64,000 nt of DNA from Procambarus clarkii (GCF_040958095.1 NC_091165.1:31084186-31148185); one strand, 5' to 3'. Positions 12,813 through 23,966 are shown, numbered from the stretch's first letter. The notes: generated from the letters alone by a model not told the origin. Made by a program: numbers and translations.

Positions 12813-13589
12813 GTTCACTCTCTGCATGACAGGTTCACTCTACATGAGTGTTCCCTTGTTGCACGACAGCGTTCCTTCTCTGTGTGACTGTGTTCCCTTC
12901 TCTGCATGACAGTGTTCCCTCTCTGCATGACTGTGTTCCCTCTCTGCTTGACAGTGTTCTCTCTGACAGTAATCCTTCTCTGCATGACAGTGTTCCCTCT
13001 CTGCATGACAGTGTTCCCTCTCTGCATAATAGTGCTCCCTCTCTGCATAACAGTGTTCCCTCTCTGCATAACAGTGTTCTCTCTTTCTGCATGAGTGTTC
13101 CCTCTCTGCATGACTGTGTTCCCTCTGTGCATAACAGTGTTCCCTCTCTGCATGACTGTGTTCCCTCTCAGCATGACTGTGTTCCCTCTCTGCATGACTG
13201 TGTTCCCTCTCTACATGACTGTGTTCCCTCTCAGCATGACAGTGTTCCCTCTCAGCATGACAGTGTTCCCTCTCAGCATGACAGTGTTCCCTCTCTGCAT
13301 GACTGTGTTCCCTCTCAGCATGACAGTGTTCCCTCTCTACATGACAGTGTTCCCTCTCTACATGACTGTGTTCCCTCTCAGCATGACAGTGTTCCCTCTC
13401 TACATGACTGTGTTCCCTCTCAGCATGACTGTGTTCCCTCTCAGCATGACAGTGTTCCCTCTCTACATGACTGTGCTCCCTCTCTACATGACTGTGTTCC
13501 CTCTCAGCATGACAGTGTTCCCTCTCAGCATGACAGTGTTCCCTCTCAGCATGACAGTGTTCCCTCTCTGCATGACTGTGTTCCCTCTC

Positions 13590-14740
13590 AGCATGACAGT
13601 GTTCCCTCTCTACATGAGTGTGTTCCCTCTCTACATGAGTGTGTTCCCTCTCTACATGAGTGTGTTCCCTCTCTACATGAGTGTGTTGTGTCTCTACATG
13701 ACAGTGTTCCCTCTCTACATGACTGTGTTCCCTCTCTACATGACAGTGTTCCCTCTCTACATGAGTGTGTTCCCTCTCTACATGAGTGTGTTCCCTCTCT
13801 ACATGAGTGTGTTGTGTCTCTACATGACAGTGTTCCCTCTCTACATGAGTGTGTTCCCTCTCTACATGACTGTGTTCCCTCTCTACATGACTGTGTTCCC
13901 TCTCTACATGAGTGTGTTGTGTCTCTACATGACAGTGTTCCCTCTCTACATGACTGTGTTCCCTCTCTACATGAGTGTGTTCCCTCTCTACATGAGTGTG
14001 TTGTGTCTCTACATGACAGTGTTCCCTCTCTACATGACTGTGTTCCCTCTCTACATGACAGTGTTCCATCTCTACATGAGTGTGTTCCCTCTCTACATGA
14101 GTGTGTTCCCTCTCTACATGAGTGTGCTGTGTCTCTACATGACAAGTGTTCCCTCTCTACATGACTGTGTTCCCTCTCTACATGACAGTGTTCCCTCTCT
14201 ACATGACAGTGTTCCCTCTCTACATGACTGTGTTCCCTCTCTACATGACAGTGTTCCCTCTCTACATGAGTGTGTTCCCTCTCTACATGAGTGTGTTCCC
14301 TCTCTACATGAGTGTGTTGTGTCTCTACATGACAGTGTTCCCTCTCTACATGAGTGTGTTCCCTCTCTACATGAGTGTGTTCCCTCTCTACATGAGTGTG
14401 TTCCCTCTCTACATGAGTGTGTTCCCTCTCTACATGAGTGTGTTGTGTCTCTACATGACAGTGTTCCCTCTCTACATGAGTGTGTTCCCTCTCTACATGA
14501 CTGTGTTCCCTCTCTACATGACTGTGTTCCCTCTCTACATGAGTGTGTTGTGTCTCTACATGACAGTGTTCCCTCTCTACATGACAGTGTTCCCTCTCAG
14601 CATGACAGTGTTCCCTCTCAGCATGACAGTGTTCCCTCTCTACATGACTGTGTTCCCTCTCTACATGACTGTGTTCCCTCTCTACATGACTGTGTTCCCT
14701 CTCTACATGAGTGTGTTGTGTCTCTGCATGACTGTGACTC
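13590..14740. repeat. Homogenised end of the 21-bp satellite
   Basis: The last kilobase of the array is much more uniform than the rest, built from 'ctacatgagtgtgttccct' units. A rare variant unit 'gtgttgtgtctctacatga' recurs at about 13683, 13809, 13914, 13998, 14124, 14313, 14439, 14544 and 14712, always at whole multiples of 21 bp. This suggests the youngest, most recently amplified part of the array. Confidence 0.8.
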
Positions 14741-14742
14741 CC

Positions 14743-14868
14743 TTATGCTCCCTAAACGGTTGTTTTATTATGGTATTGGTTATGCTCCCTAAACGGTTGT
14801 TTTATTATGGTATTGGTTATGCTCCCTAAACGGTTGTTTTATTATGGTATTGGTTATGCTCCCTAAAC
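14743..14868. repeat. 37-bp tandem repeat, about 3.4 copies
   Basis: Unit 'atgctccctaaacggttg' followed by 'ttttattatggtattggtt' (37 bp), three identical copies plus a partial one. It lies between the satellite and the LINE-C fragment. Confidence 0.9.
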
Positions 14869-15768
14869 TTTAGGTCGTCGGACATCATTATTCCCAAATC
14901 CTTGACATGCTGTTTTCCTACTATGGGCAGATTCGATTGTGTTTTGTACCCTGAATTATGTTTTAGATCCTCATTTTCCCGTATCTGAATACCTGGAATT
15001 TATCACTGTTAAACATCATGTTATTTTCTGCTGCCCATTCGAAAACTTTATTAATATCTGTTTGTAGTTTTTCAATGTCTTCAGCAGAGGTAATTTTTAT
15101 GCTGATTTTTTTTATCAGCTGCAAAGGATGACACGAAGCTGTGACTCGTATTTTTGTCTATATCTGATATGAGAATAAGGAACAACAGTGGTCCAAGGAC
15201 TGTACCTTGAGGTACAGAACTTTTAACTGCGCTCGGATTCGATTTTATTTGAGTGACTGTTACTCTTTTGTGTTCTGTTCGACAGGAAATTGAGTATCCA
15301 ACGTCCTACTTTACCAGTTATACCCATTGACCCTATTTTGTGTTCTATCACTCCATGGTCACATTTGCCGAATGTCTTTGCAAAGTCTGTGTATACAACA
15401 TCTGCATTCTGTTTTTCTTCTAATGCCTCAGTGATTTTGTTATAATAGTCAAGTAGCTGTGAGAGGCATGATCTTTCCGCTCTAAATCCATGTTGGCCTG
15501 GATTGTGGAGGTCATTGGTTTCCATGAATCTAGTTACCTGACTCCTGATCACTCTTTCAGATACTTTTATTATGTGAGACGTTAGTGCAACTGGTCTATA
15601 ATTCTTTGCCAATGCTTTGTTCCCTCCCTTGTGTAGAGGTGCTATGTCTGCTGCTTTCTGCGCATATCTGGTATCTCCCCCGTGTCCAAGCTCTTCCTCC
15701 ACACTATACCGAGTGCCTGTGCTACTGGCACTTTGCATTTCTTTATAAATATTGAATTCCATGAGTCT
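14869..15768 (-). pseudogene. LINE-C reverse transcriptase fragment (3' half)
   Basis: The minus strand encodes part of a CR1/L2-like reverse transcriptase: NYRPVALTS near 15600, GQHGFRAERS near 15490, DVVYTDFAKTFGKCDHG near 15370, then VPQGTVLGPLLFL near 15200 after a frame change, and a damaged active site reading FAAD where FADD is expected. The end near 14870 reads VKDLGIMMSDDL, a conserved block downstream of the active site. The 5' end stops at 15768 where E1 begins, and the missing continuation is found at 33260. The element is dead: frame changes and a mutated active site. Confidence 0.8.
15310..15768. repeat. 459-bp LINE-C segment duplicated around the inserted DNA
   Basis: This stretch of LINE-C is present again as two pieces: 15310-15562 equals 18191-18443 (253 bp, no difference seen), and 15569-15768 equals 33060-33259 (200 bp, one difference, T versus C in 'tatgtgaga'). 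The six bases 15563-15568 are missing in the second copy, exactly where E2 sits. E1 is therefore flanked by a 459-bp direct duplication of its target. Confidence 0.85.
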
Positions 15769-18190
15769 GTATAACATAGCCGTGGCTAACGCAAAGTACA
15801 CGAAACATCTTAAATTGTACACCCGTAGTAAAACGTAATCTTATAGCCTAGTAACAAACTCTGCAGAAACCTAATGTCCTAATGTCTAGAATTAGCAGTG
15901 AGGCGAATGTAACAAATCTAATACTAAGTATAACAGGACACCAAAGTGAACAACATAACATAAGGGAAACCCTAGCTGGAGAATAATCAGGCGGCAGAAA
16001 ACATAGTGACTGGGGAAGCCTGATATGTATTTGGAGAAGAAAATAACCCCAGGCCAGAGGCCGAGCCGCCAAGGAAGGAATTACCTGACAAGGTAGGGCT
16101 TACTAGTAGAATGTCTGTAAAGTCAAAGTAGTAGCTGCGGACAGCGGAACACTTGGGGACGGGCGCTGCACCCCCACCCCGCAGGCCAGCAGGCCGGACC
16201 CCCCCCCCGAAGGGCGAGTGCCCGCTGGCCGCGAGGGAAACCTCAGGGAGGCAGAGCAACTACGCTACAAAACTAGGAAGGAAGGAGGACAAACTGGAGG
16301 AGCTCGCACATCGCCTCGACTTATGCCCCCTGGCCTTGGCCCGTGGGCGACGGTCGGTGAAGGTGGGGGGCAGGGGCGGCTGTAGCAGCCGCGGCAGGGT
16401 CTGCCTCGGTGGTTCCCATGCCCTGAAGGCTTGTGACATGAGAGGGCCCCCGAGCCTGCGCGATGGGCGCCTGCAGCGTCGTCCAATCGTCGGCCGAAAA
16501 AGGTGGAGGCTGCGACGCTGTGCCACCCGCCGCTTTGCCGGCAGTGGCCTCTGGGAAGTGTGGTCGCCGTGCACATTAGAGCCGCCCGAGGAGGCCCCCG
16601 AGGGGGGGAGGCGAAGCGAAGGCCGGCTGCGTCCTCACCCCACTGCGCTGTTGTCCTCACGCGACGTCGCCCGAGCCCTCTTCCGTGTTGCAGTTGCTGC
16701 GTGATCCGGCTTCTCGCCACTGCGGAAAATGAAAAAGTAAGCATCGACAGGTCTAACGGGGGAAAACAGGCAGGGAGGCCCAGCTGCCGCACCGGCAACC
16801 GTCACATACACAAGTAGACAAAAGCAAGGTAAAGTTAAGTGTCCATAGTGATTGAGAATACCGGACATAGCCAATGCTATCGTAATAAAACCAATGTAAT
16901 AAACTCTGAGCAGTTAAAATAGATTAAGAGAGTAATATTCATGTATAGATTGAACAGTAATATTCATGGTATAGTTTGGTTATAATAAGACCGTATTACT
17001 CATTGTATAGTTTGTTTATATTAAGACAGTATTAATCGTGGTATAGTATAGAAGAATTCAAACAATAATAATCTCAAAAGTAAAAACAAAATTATTTGAG
17101 TATCCCACTAGAAATGTACACTGCTTTAACACTGCAACAGTGTTATTAAGTAAATACCGGGCATAACTGGAGCTGGACTATGTAACAAATTAATCTTAGA
17201 AACTTAAATAATATAAATAACATAGCGAGGCCAAAACAGTAAGAAAGGCATGAGGCGTAAGCAGTGCTAGAAACAGAGAATAAATAGCGGAGTAAATACA
17301 AGACAAACTGAAACTGAACAAGTAAATAGCTTAAGACCGTATTATAATATACTTGTATTTAAGCTGAACAAATAAAAGATATAATATACTTGTATTTAAG
17401 CTGAACAAATAAAAGAGTAAACAGTGATAATCATGGATAATTTGGGTAGATTAAAGCAGGACTATACAAGGTATAGGATGGTTAGGTTGAACAGTAATAT
17501 ATGCATGGTATAGTTTGGATAGATTAAAATTGTAAAGTTCATGGGATAGATTGGTTAATTAAACAGTACTTATTCATGGAATAGATGGTCTAGAGTAAAC
17601 CAATAATAGTCTCAAAAGTGAAAACAAAATTATTTGCATATCCCACGGTAATGGACACTGCCTTAACGCTGCAACAGGAATAGTAAGTAAATACAAGGCA
17701 TAACTGAAAGCTGAACAAAGTAATAAAATAATTTAGGGAACTTAAATAAATGATAACATGGCGTAGCTCACCCAAACCGACAGACCGCTCTACGGCATGC
17801 GCCTACCCTGGAGGAGTAGAACAGAACAGTGAGAACGGGAGGGGAATAATATATTCTAATAATAGAATAAGACCGTAATATAATGTACTTGCATATAAGC
17901 TGAACAAATAAAAGAAACAGTGGTAATCATGGGAAGATTTGGTAGCTTAAAGCGGGATTAATCAAGGGATAGGATGGTAGGTTAAGCAGTAATGTGCATG
18001 GTATGGTTTGGATAGCGTAAAACTGTAATGTTCAAGGGATGGAATGGTTATTAAAACAGTATTAATCAAGGGAGAATGGCTAGCCTAGCAATAATATTCT
18101 CAAAAGTGAAACAAAATTAGTTGAGTATCCCACAGCAATGGACACTGCATTAACGCTGCTAGAGGAATAGTAAGTAAATACAAGGCATAC
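15769..18190 (-). repeat. E1: 2.42-kb segment, left arm of a giant inverted repeat
   Basis: This is the reverse complement of 21434-23853 along its whole length. The arms are 2421 and 2420 bp, and I saw only about three substitutions (for example near 15905, 15991 and 16578) and one C-run length change near 16200. The outer half is GC-rich and the inner half AT-rich. The arm carries minus-strand copies of the candidate exons described at 22904-22984 and 23488-23635. No known protein domain was recognised. Confidence 0.9.
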
Positions 18191-18443
18191 TTTACCAGTT
18201 ATACCCATTGACCCTATTTTGTGTTCTATCACTCCATGGTCACATTTGCCGAATGTCTTTGCAAAGTCTGTGTATACAACATCTGCATTCTGTTTTTCTT
18301 CTAATGCCTCAGTGATTTTGTTATAATAGTCAAGTAGCTGTGAGAGGCATGATCTTTCCGCTCTAAATCCATGTTGGCCTGGATTGTGGAGGTCATTGGT
18401 TTCCATGAATCTAGTTACCTGACTCCTGATCACTCTTTCAGAT
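18191..18443 (-). pseudogene. LINE-C RT fragment, second copy of duplicated target
   Basis: Identical to 15310-15562. It encodes (minus) the RT stretch from ERVIRSQVTRF through TDFAKTFGKCDHG to SMGITGK. It is cut at its 5' side by E2 at 18443/18444, and the sequence resumes at 33060. Confidence 0.85.
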
Positions 18444-18733
18444 ATGGCCCACTGCCTTTTGACGAAAGGCGGTGGAGTTTCTGACGGGGGAAGGAAGAGA
18501 CAATTGCGCATCGCGTCCCGCAGGCGTGGTGCGGCCAGCCTGGGTGGCATAAAAGGCGCGGGAAGTCAGGTCCCGCTCTCACTCCCTCTCCCGACCAGGT
18601 CCAAGATTCACGAAGCGGCTCCACGCTCAGCACCACGCCTCATCGACACGTGGGCCAGTACCCTTACCACTTCTACGTTTTGTTTACTGTGTACACGGGA
18701 TTTCTCAAGCAATCGGACTCCCTCTCCGCTACT
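18444..18733 (+). promoter_or_regulatory. Promoter-like left end of E2
   Basis: The conserved terminal block (18444-18540) is followed by a TATA-like cataaaag at 18548-18555 and a leader that leads to the ATG at 18734. The layout matches the right end at 32866-33059 (minus) and the internal copy at 24698-24857 (minus). The promoter call is inferred from the TATA motif, the conserved spacing and the downstream exon. Confidence 0.45.
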
Positions 18734-18828
18734 ATGGTCCCACAACTGATATTCTCCGATCCTTTGGGGCCTTCCACATCCCAGGCCGGTACCGCAGGGG
18801 CCCCCTGCCCTACCCAGCAAACCCTAAG
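18734..18828 (+). CDS. Candidate first coding exon at left end of E2
   Basis: Open from the ATG at 18734 to a good donor (AAG|GTAAGAG, intron from 18829); 95 nt, so it ends in phase 2. It encodes a short Pro/Ser/Thr-rich peptide containing DPLGPSTSQAGTAGAPCPT. The right end of E2 encodes a related peptide with DILGPSTPQTVPAGPSCPT, which also ends in phase 2 at a donor. Conservation of both peptide and phase between divergent ends argues for a real exon. The function is unknown and the family was not recognised. Confidence 0.45.
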
Positions 18829-19690
18829 GTAAGAGAGTTTCCTGTACAAGTTAGTCAGGACTACCCCCAGTGCTGGCGTGTGTTTGCGCCGTCCCTCGCG
18901 GCCCGTTCGTTCCGCTTAGCTAGTTCCCTAGGGCCTTCCGCCTGCTTGCCTCCCTGGGGTTGCTGGCGTTCCTCCAGGTCGGGACTGGTGCGCTGGTTAT
19001 CTGCGGCGACTTCATGTGGCCTGGTTTCGGTGGTCCTGTGCCCTGGGGCCCGGCCCTATTGCGTGCTCGGTGGACCATTCGTCCCAGGTGTGCCCTCCCC
19101 GGTTTGCTGTGCCCCTAGGCTTGCCCTAGGGGCCATGTTTCGCCCGCGCGGCCAGGCTCCTTCTGTGGTCTGGCATCGCCCTCTGTGGCGACGCCACGCG
19201 GCGGTTTCCGGGGTTCTGAGCCCTGGGGCCCAAGCCCGGTAGGCGGCGCCCACGTGGCTTTGAGCTCGGTGAAGCACTCGCCCCAAGGATGCCCTTCGTT
19301 TCCTTCCCCGTCCCAGGTGTTTTCCCCGGAACCTGGTTTGTTGCGCCCTCTTGGCTTGGCCCTAGGGGCCAGGGTTCGTGATGCACTTGGACATGCGTGA
19401 CCGGCCAGGTTCCCTGCGAGCGTCCTGGCGTCACCCTGGTGGCGACGCCTCCTGGCCGGGTTTTTAGTTGTCTTTGTCCCTAGGGCCCGACCCTAGGGGC
19501 CCATGCCAAGGACGGCATCACCCACGTGGCATGGAGCTCCAGGAGCGCTTGCCTTGGGCTGTGTTCACTTCCTTCCTGTCCTTCTCCCCTTTCGCCCTCG
19601 GGCAGGAGACGCCCTTGTGGCGGCGGTGCCCCGGTGGGTAGGCCCAACACTTTCTTGTTATTGGCTGACTTGCGTCAGCCGGTGTCGTCC
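18829..19690. other. GC-rich tract without recognised gene
   Basis: About 860 bp rich in scattered near-palindromic blocks of the type ccctaggggcc and gccctggggcccggccc. Open frames occur on both strands but look like GC-driven shadows. If the exon model is right this is the start of a ~4-kb intron. Confidence 0.5.
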
Positions 19691-21240
19691 GGCATGTTCT
19701 TCTGATGTTTGTCTGGACGGTGATGCCCTGCTTGTTCGTCCCAGTTGTTTGTCCGTCCGGTGTTGCTCGTTTTGTCCGTATCTAGGCGTTTTGCCTGGCT
19801 GGGGTAGATCAGCCTGTTCGTTCCTAGACGTTAGTCTGGCTGGTGTAGCACAGCCTGTTTGTCCCTGTAGTTTGTCTGGCTGGTGTAACCCAGCCTGTTC
19901 GTCCTAGACGTTTGTCTGGCTGGTGTAGCCCAGCCTGTTCGACCTAGACGTTCGTCTGGCTGGTGTAGCCCAGCCTGTTCGTCCTAGACGTTTGTCTGGC
20001 TGGTGTAGCCCAGCCTGTTTGTCCTAGAAGTTTGTCTGGCTGGTGTAGCCCAGCCTGTTTGTCCTAGAAGTTTGTCTGGCTGGTGTTGCCCAGCGTATTC
20101 GTCCCTAGACGTTTGTCTGGCTGGTGTAGCCCAGCTTGTTCGTACTAGACGTCTGTCTGGCTGGTGTAGCCCAGCCTGTTCGTCCCTAGACGTTTGGCCG
20201 CTTGGTGTAGCCCAGCTTGTTCGTCCCAGTTGTTGTCTGGCCGGAGTAGGCCAGCTTGTTCGCCCCAGACGTTTGTCTGGCTGGTGTAGCCCAGCTCGTT
20301 TGCCCAGACGTTTGTCTGGCTGGTGTAGCCCAGCTCGTTCGCCCAGACGTTTGTCTGGCTGGTGTAGCCCAGCTCGATTCGCCCCAGACGTTTGTCTGGC
20401 TGGTGTAGCCCAGCTCGATTCGCCCCAGACGTTTGTCTGGCTGGTGTAGCCCAGCTCGTTCGTCCCAGACGTTTGTCTGGCTGGTGTAGCCCAGCTCGTT
20501 CGCCCCAGACGTTTGTCTGGCTGGTGTAGCCCAGCTCGTTCGCCCAGACGTTTGTCTGGCTGGTGTAGCCCAGCTCGTTCGCCCAGACGTTTGTCTGGCT
20601 GGTGTAGCCCAGCTCGTTCGTCCCAGACGTTTGTCTGGCTGGTGTAGCCCAGCTCGTTCGCCCCAGACGTTTGTCTGGCAGGTGTAGCCCAGTTCGTTCG
20701 TCCCAGACGTTTGTCTGGCTGGTTTAGCCTGCTTGTTCGTCCCAGTCGTTCGTCTGGCTGTTGAAGCCAGTCTGTTCGTCCCAGTTGTTTGCCTGGCTGG
20801 AGTAACCCAGCTTGTTCTTCCCAGTCGTTTGTCTGGCTGTTGAAGCCCAGCGTGTTCGTCCCAGTTGTTTGTCCGGTCGGTGTAGCTCAGCTTGTTTGTC
20901 CCAGTCGTTTGCCTGGCTGGTGTAGCCCAGCTTGTTCGTCTCAGCTGTTTGTCTGGCTGGCGCAGCCCTGCTTGCTCGTCACAGACGTTTTTTCTGGCCG
21001 GTGGAGCCCGGCTTGTTCGTACACGGATGTTCAGTCTCATCCGGTGATGGTGTAGCCCGGTGTAGCCCGATCTGTTCGTACCCAGTCGTCTGGGATGGCC
21101 GGTGTATCCCGGCTTGTTCGTACCCAGTCGTTTGGGCTGGCCGGTGTATCCCGGTTTGTTCGTCCCCAGGTGTTTGCTGGCCCCGGTGTCCCACGTTATG
21201 TTCGCCCCAGCCGTTTGGCCTGGTCGGGGTAGACCGGCCC
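19691..21240. repeat. 39-41 bp minisatellite, roughly 36 units
   Basis: Core gtttgtctggctggtgtagc then ccagctcgttcgccccagac. Units of 39, 40 and 41 bp are mixed, and the outer units are more diverged. The minus strand is open for 384 codons (20186-21340), but the peptide register slips between three phases (SWATPARQ, ELGYTSQTN, RAGLHQPDK) as unit length changes, so it is not under coding constraint. Confidence 0.9.
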
Positions 21241-21433
21241 GTTTGTACCTTGACGTCTCGTCCACTCGGTAGCCGCCTGTTGTTCCTGCACGTACACGTT
21301 CCCTCCTGTTTCCCTGTCCTGTCCTCCAGCGCAGGCGCATGCCGTCAGGCGGTCTGTCCGCTTGGGTGGGCTATGTTATGTTATTATCTTTTATTTAAGT
21401 TTCTAAATTAATTATTGCATTGTTCAGCTTAGT

Positions 21434-22690
21434 TATGCCTTGTATTTACTTACTATTCCTCTAGCAGCGTTAATGCAGTGTCCATTGCTGTGGGATACTC
21501 AACTAATTTTGTTTCACTTTTGAGAATATTATTGCTAGGCTAGCCATTCTCCCTTGATTAATACTGTTTTAATAACCATTCCATCCCTTGAACATTACAG
21601 TTTTACGCTATCCAAACCATACCATGCACATTACTGCTTAACCTACCATCCTATCCCTTGATTAATCCCGCTTTAAGCTACCAAATCTTCCCATGATTAC
21701 CACTGTTTCTTTTATTTGTTCAGCTTATATGCAAGTACATTATATTACGGTCTTATTCTATTATTAGAATATATTATTCCCCTCCCGTTCTCACTGTTCT
21801 GTTCTACTCCTCCAGGGTAGGCGCATGCCGTAGAGCGGTCTGTCGGTTTGGGTGAGCTACGCCATGTTATCATTTATTTAAGTTCCCTAAATTATTTTAT
21901 TACTTTGTTCAGCTTTCAGTTATGCCTTGTATTTACTTACTATTCCTGTTGCAGCGTTAAGGCAGTGTCCATTACCGTGGGATATGCAAATAATTTTGTT
22001 TTCACTTTTGAGACTATTATTGGTTTACTCTAGACCATCTATTCCATGAATAAGTACTGTTTAATTAACCAATCTATCCCATGAACTTTACAATTTTAAT
22101 CTATCCAAACTATACCATGCATATATTACTGTTCAACCTAACCATCCTATACCTTGTATAGTCCTGCTTTAATCTACCCAAATTATCCATGATTATCACT
22201 GTTTACTCTTTTATTTGTTCAGCTTAAATACAAGTATATTATATCTTTTATTTGTTCAGCTTAAATACAAGTATATTATAATATGGTCTTAAGCTATTTA
22301 CTTGTTCAGTTTCAGTTTGTCTTGTATTTACTCCGCTATTTATTCTCTGTTTCTAGCACTGCTTACGCCTCATGCCTTTCTTACTGTTTTGGCCTCGCTA
22401 TGTTATTTATATTATTTAAGTTTCTAAGATTAATTTGTTACATAGTCCAGCTCCAGTTATGCCCGGTATTTACTTAATAACACTGTTGCAGTGTTAAAGC
22501 AGTGTACATTTCTAGTGGGATACTCAAATAATTTTGTTTTTACTTTTGAGATTATTATTGTTTGAATTATTCTATACTATACCACGATTAATACTGTCTT
22601 AATATAAACAAACTATACAATGAGTAATACGGTCTTATTATAACCAAACTATACCATGAATATTACTGTTCAATCTATACATGAATATTA
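21434..22690 (+). repeat. Three diverged ~500-bp tandem repeats within the arm
   Basis: Units begin at about 21434, 21912 and 22457 with ttatgcc(t/c)ggtatttactt-like sequence. They share blocks such as 'tgggatactcaa', 'aattttgttttcacttttgag' in part, and 'atttgttcagctta'. They are AT-rich and non-coding. The left arm carries the same triplet in reverse. Confidence 0.7.
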
Positions 22691-22903
22691 CTCTCTTAAT
22701 CTATTTTAACTGCTCAGAGTTTATTACATTGGTTTTATTACGATAGCATTGGCTATGTCCGGTATTCTCAATCACTATGGACACTTAACTTTACCTTGCT
22801 TTTGTCTACTTGTGTATGTGACGGTTGCCGGTGCGGCAGCTGGGCCTCCCTGCCTGTTTTCCCCCGTTAGACCTGTCGATGCTTACTTTTTCATTTTCCG
22901 CAG

Positions 22904-22984
22904 TGGCGAGAAGCCGGATCACGCAGCAACTGCAACACGGAAGAGGGCTCGGGCGACGTCGCGTGAGGACAACAGCGCAGTGGG
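22904..22984 (+). CDS. Candidate second coding exon in E2
   Basis: Preceded by a pyrimidine-rich acceptor (ttcattttccgcag, AG at 22902-22903) and followed by a donor GTGAGG at 22985. It is 81 nt, phase 2 to phase 2. Joined to exon 1 at 18828 the frame is open and encodes a basic stretch including ATRKRARATSRED, resembling a nuclear localisation signal. Without splicing the frame meets a TGA just after the donor. The same exon is present on the minus strand in E1. No homology was recognised. Confidence 0.4.
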
Positions 22985-23487
22985 GTGAGGACGCAGCCGG
23001 CCTTCGCTTCGCCTCCCCCCCTCGGGGGCCTCCTCGGGCGGCTCTGATGTGCACGGCGACCACACTTCCCAGAGGCCACTGCCGGCAAAGCGGCGGGTGG
23101 CACAGCGTCGCAGCCTCCACCTTTTTCGGCCGACGATTGGACGACGCTGCAGGCGCCCATCGCGCAGGCTCGGGGGCCCTCTCATGTCACAAGCCTTCAG
23201 GGCATGGGAACCACCGAGGCAGACCCTGCCGCGGCTGCTACAGCCGCCCCTGCCCCCCACCTTCACCGACCGTCGCCCACGGGCCAAGGCCAGGGGGCAT
23301 AAGTCGAGGCGATGTGCGAGCTCCTCCAGTTTGTCCTCCTTCCTTCCTAGTTTTGTAGCGTAGTTGCTCTGCCTCCCTGAGGTTTCCCTCGCGGCCAGTG
23401 GGCACTCGCCCTTCGGGGGGGGGTCCGGCCTGCTGGCCTGCGGGGTGGGGGTGCAGCGCCCGTCCCCAAGTGTTCCGCTGTCCGCAG

Positions 23488-23635
23488 CTACTACTTTGAC
23501 TTTACAGACATTCTACTAGTAAGCCCTACCTTGTCAGGTAATTCCTTCCTTGGCGGCTCGGCCTCTGGCCTGGGGTTATTTTCTTCTCCAAATACATATC
23601 AGGCTTCCCCAGTCACTATGTTTTCTGCAGCCTGA
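23488..23635 (+). CDS. Candidate terminal coding exon in E2
   Basis: Acceptor ctgtccgcag ends at 23487. In the phase left by exon 2 the frame is open and encodes YYFDFTDILLVSPTLSGN and then a Gly/Ser-rich tail ending MFSAA before TGA at 23633-23635. The three exons (95 + 81 + 148 nt) give 324 nt, exactly 108 codons with the stop. Related sequence at 24560 and 25450 (minus) has an early TAA after the same acceptor, so the frame is not conserved in every copy. Real but unrecognised, or coincidence. Confidence 0.35.
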
Positions 23636-23966
23636 TTATTCTCCAGCTAGGGTTTCCCTTATGTTATGTTGTTCACTTTGGTGTCCTGTTATACTTAGTA
23701 TTAGATTTGTTACATTTGCCTCACTGCTAATTCTAGACATTAGGACATTAGGTTTCTGCAGAGTTTGTTACTAGGCTATAAGATTACGTTTTACTACGGG
23801 TGTACAATTTAAGATGTTTCGTGTACTTTGCGTTAGCCACGGCTATGTTATACATTTGTTAAGTCCTATTTAAAAGCCTGTTTTACTTCTGCAGAATTAT
23901 TTATCATGTCAATAAAATTACGCCCCCAAGGCTTGGTGTCTTCCTTCCCCTGATCAGAAAACTTTT

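Larger units (their letters stand above)
4371..14740. repeat. 21-bp satellite array, ~10.4 kb, about 490 units
   Basis: Consensus unit tctgcatgacagtgttccc plus tc (21 bp), with common variants tacatga, cagcatga, gactgtg and gagtgtg. Unit length is a multiple of three and only one forward frame contains the TGA of 'catgac', so five of six frames stay open over long distances. That produces apparent 100-565 residue proteins made of 7-residue repeats, such as MTVFPLC, HDSVPSL, REHCHAE and GNTVMQR. None should be treated as a gene: the same DNA is open on both strands and in overlapping frames, and one- or two-base indels move the frame freely. Confidence 0.95.
21434..23853 (+). repeat. Right arm of giant inverted repeat (inverted copy of E1, inside E2)
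   Basis: Reverse complement of 15769-18189. The arm ends are sharp: the inner ends are 'ggcata' (18184-18189) and 'tatgcc' (21434-21439), and the outer ends are gtataacatagcc (15769) and its complement ending at 23853. The 3.24-kb spacer between arms holds the duplicated LINE piece, the left end of E2 and the minisatellite. Confidence 0.9.

Noticed and set aside
4371..14740. CRISPR-like array (short repeats in tandem)
   Set aside because: Units are contiguous 21-mers without unique spacers, in a eukaryotic repeat landscape.
12840..14829. Long apparent proteins of up to 565 residues in the 21-bp satellite, on both strands
   Set aside because: They are 7-residue repeats produced by a stop-free 21-bp unit, overlapping in five frames, with no start context, no unique domain and register slips at indels.
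16265..16798. 177-residue frame in the E1 arm (also 22825-23358)
   Set aside because: Arg/Pro/Gly-rich, GC-driven, overlaps equally long frames on both strands, and spans predicted splice sites; no motif.
20186..21340. 384-residue repetitive protein on the minus strand
   Set aside because: The peptide register changes with 39/40/41-bp unit lengths; a minisatellite artefact.
15769..23853. E1 arms as DIRS inverted terminal repeats
   Set aside because: No internal complementary region, recombinase or RT belongs to them, and the arms are interrupted by LINE sequence; the similarity is only in general layout.
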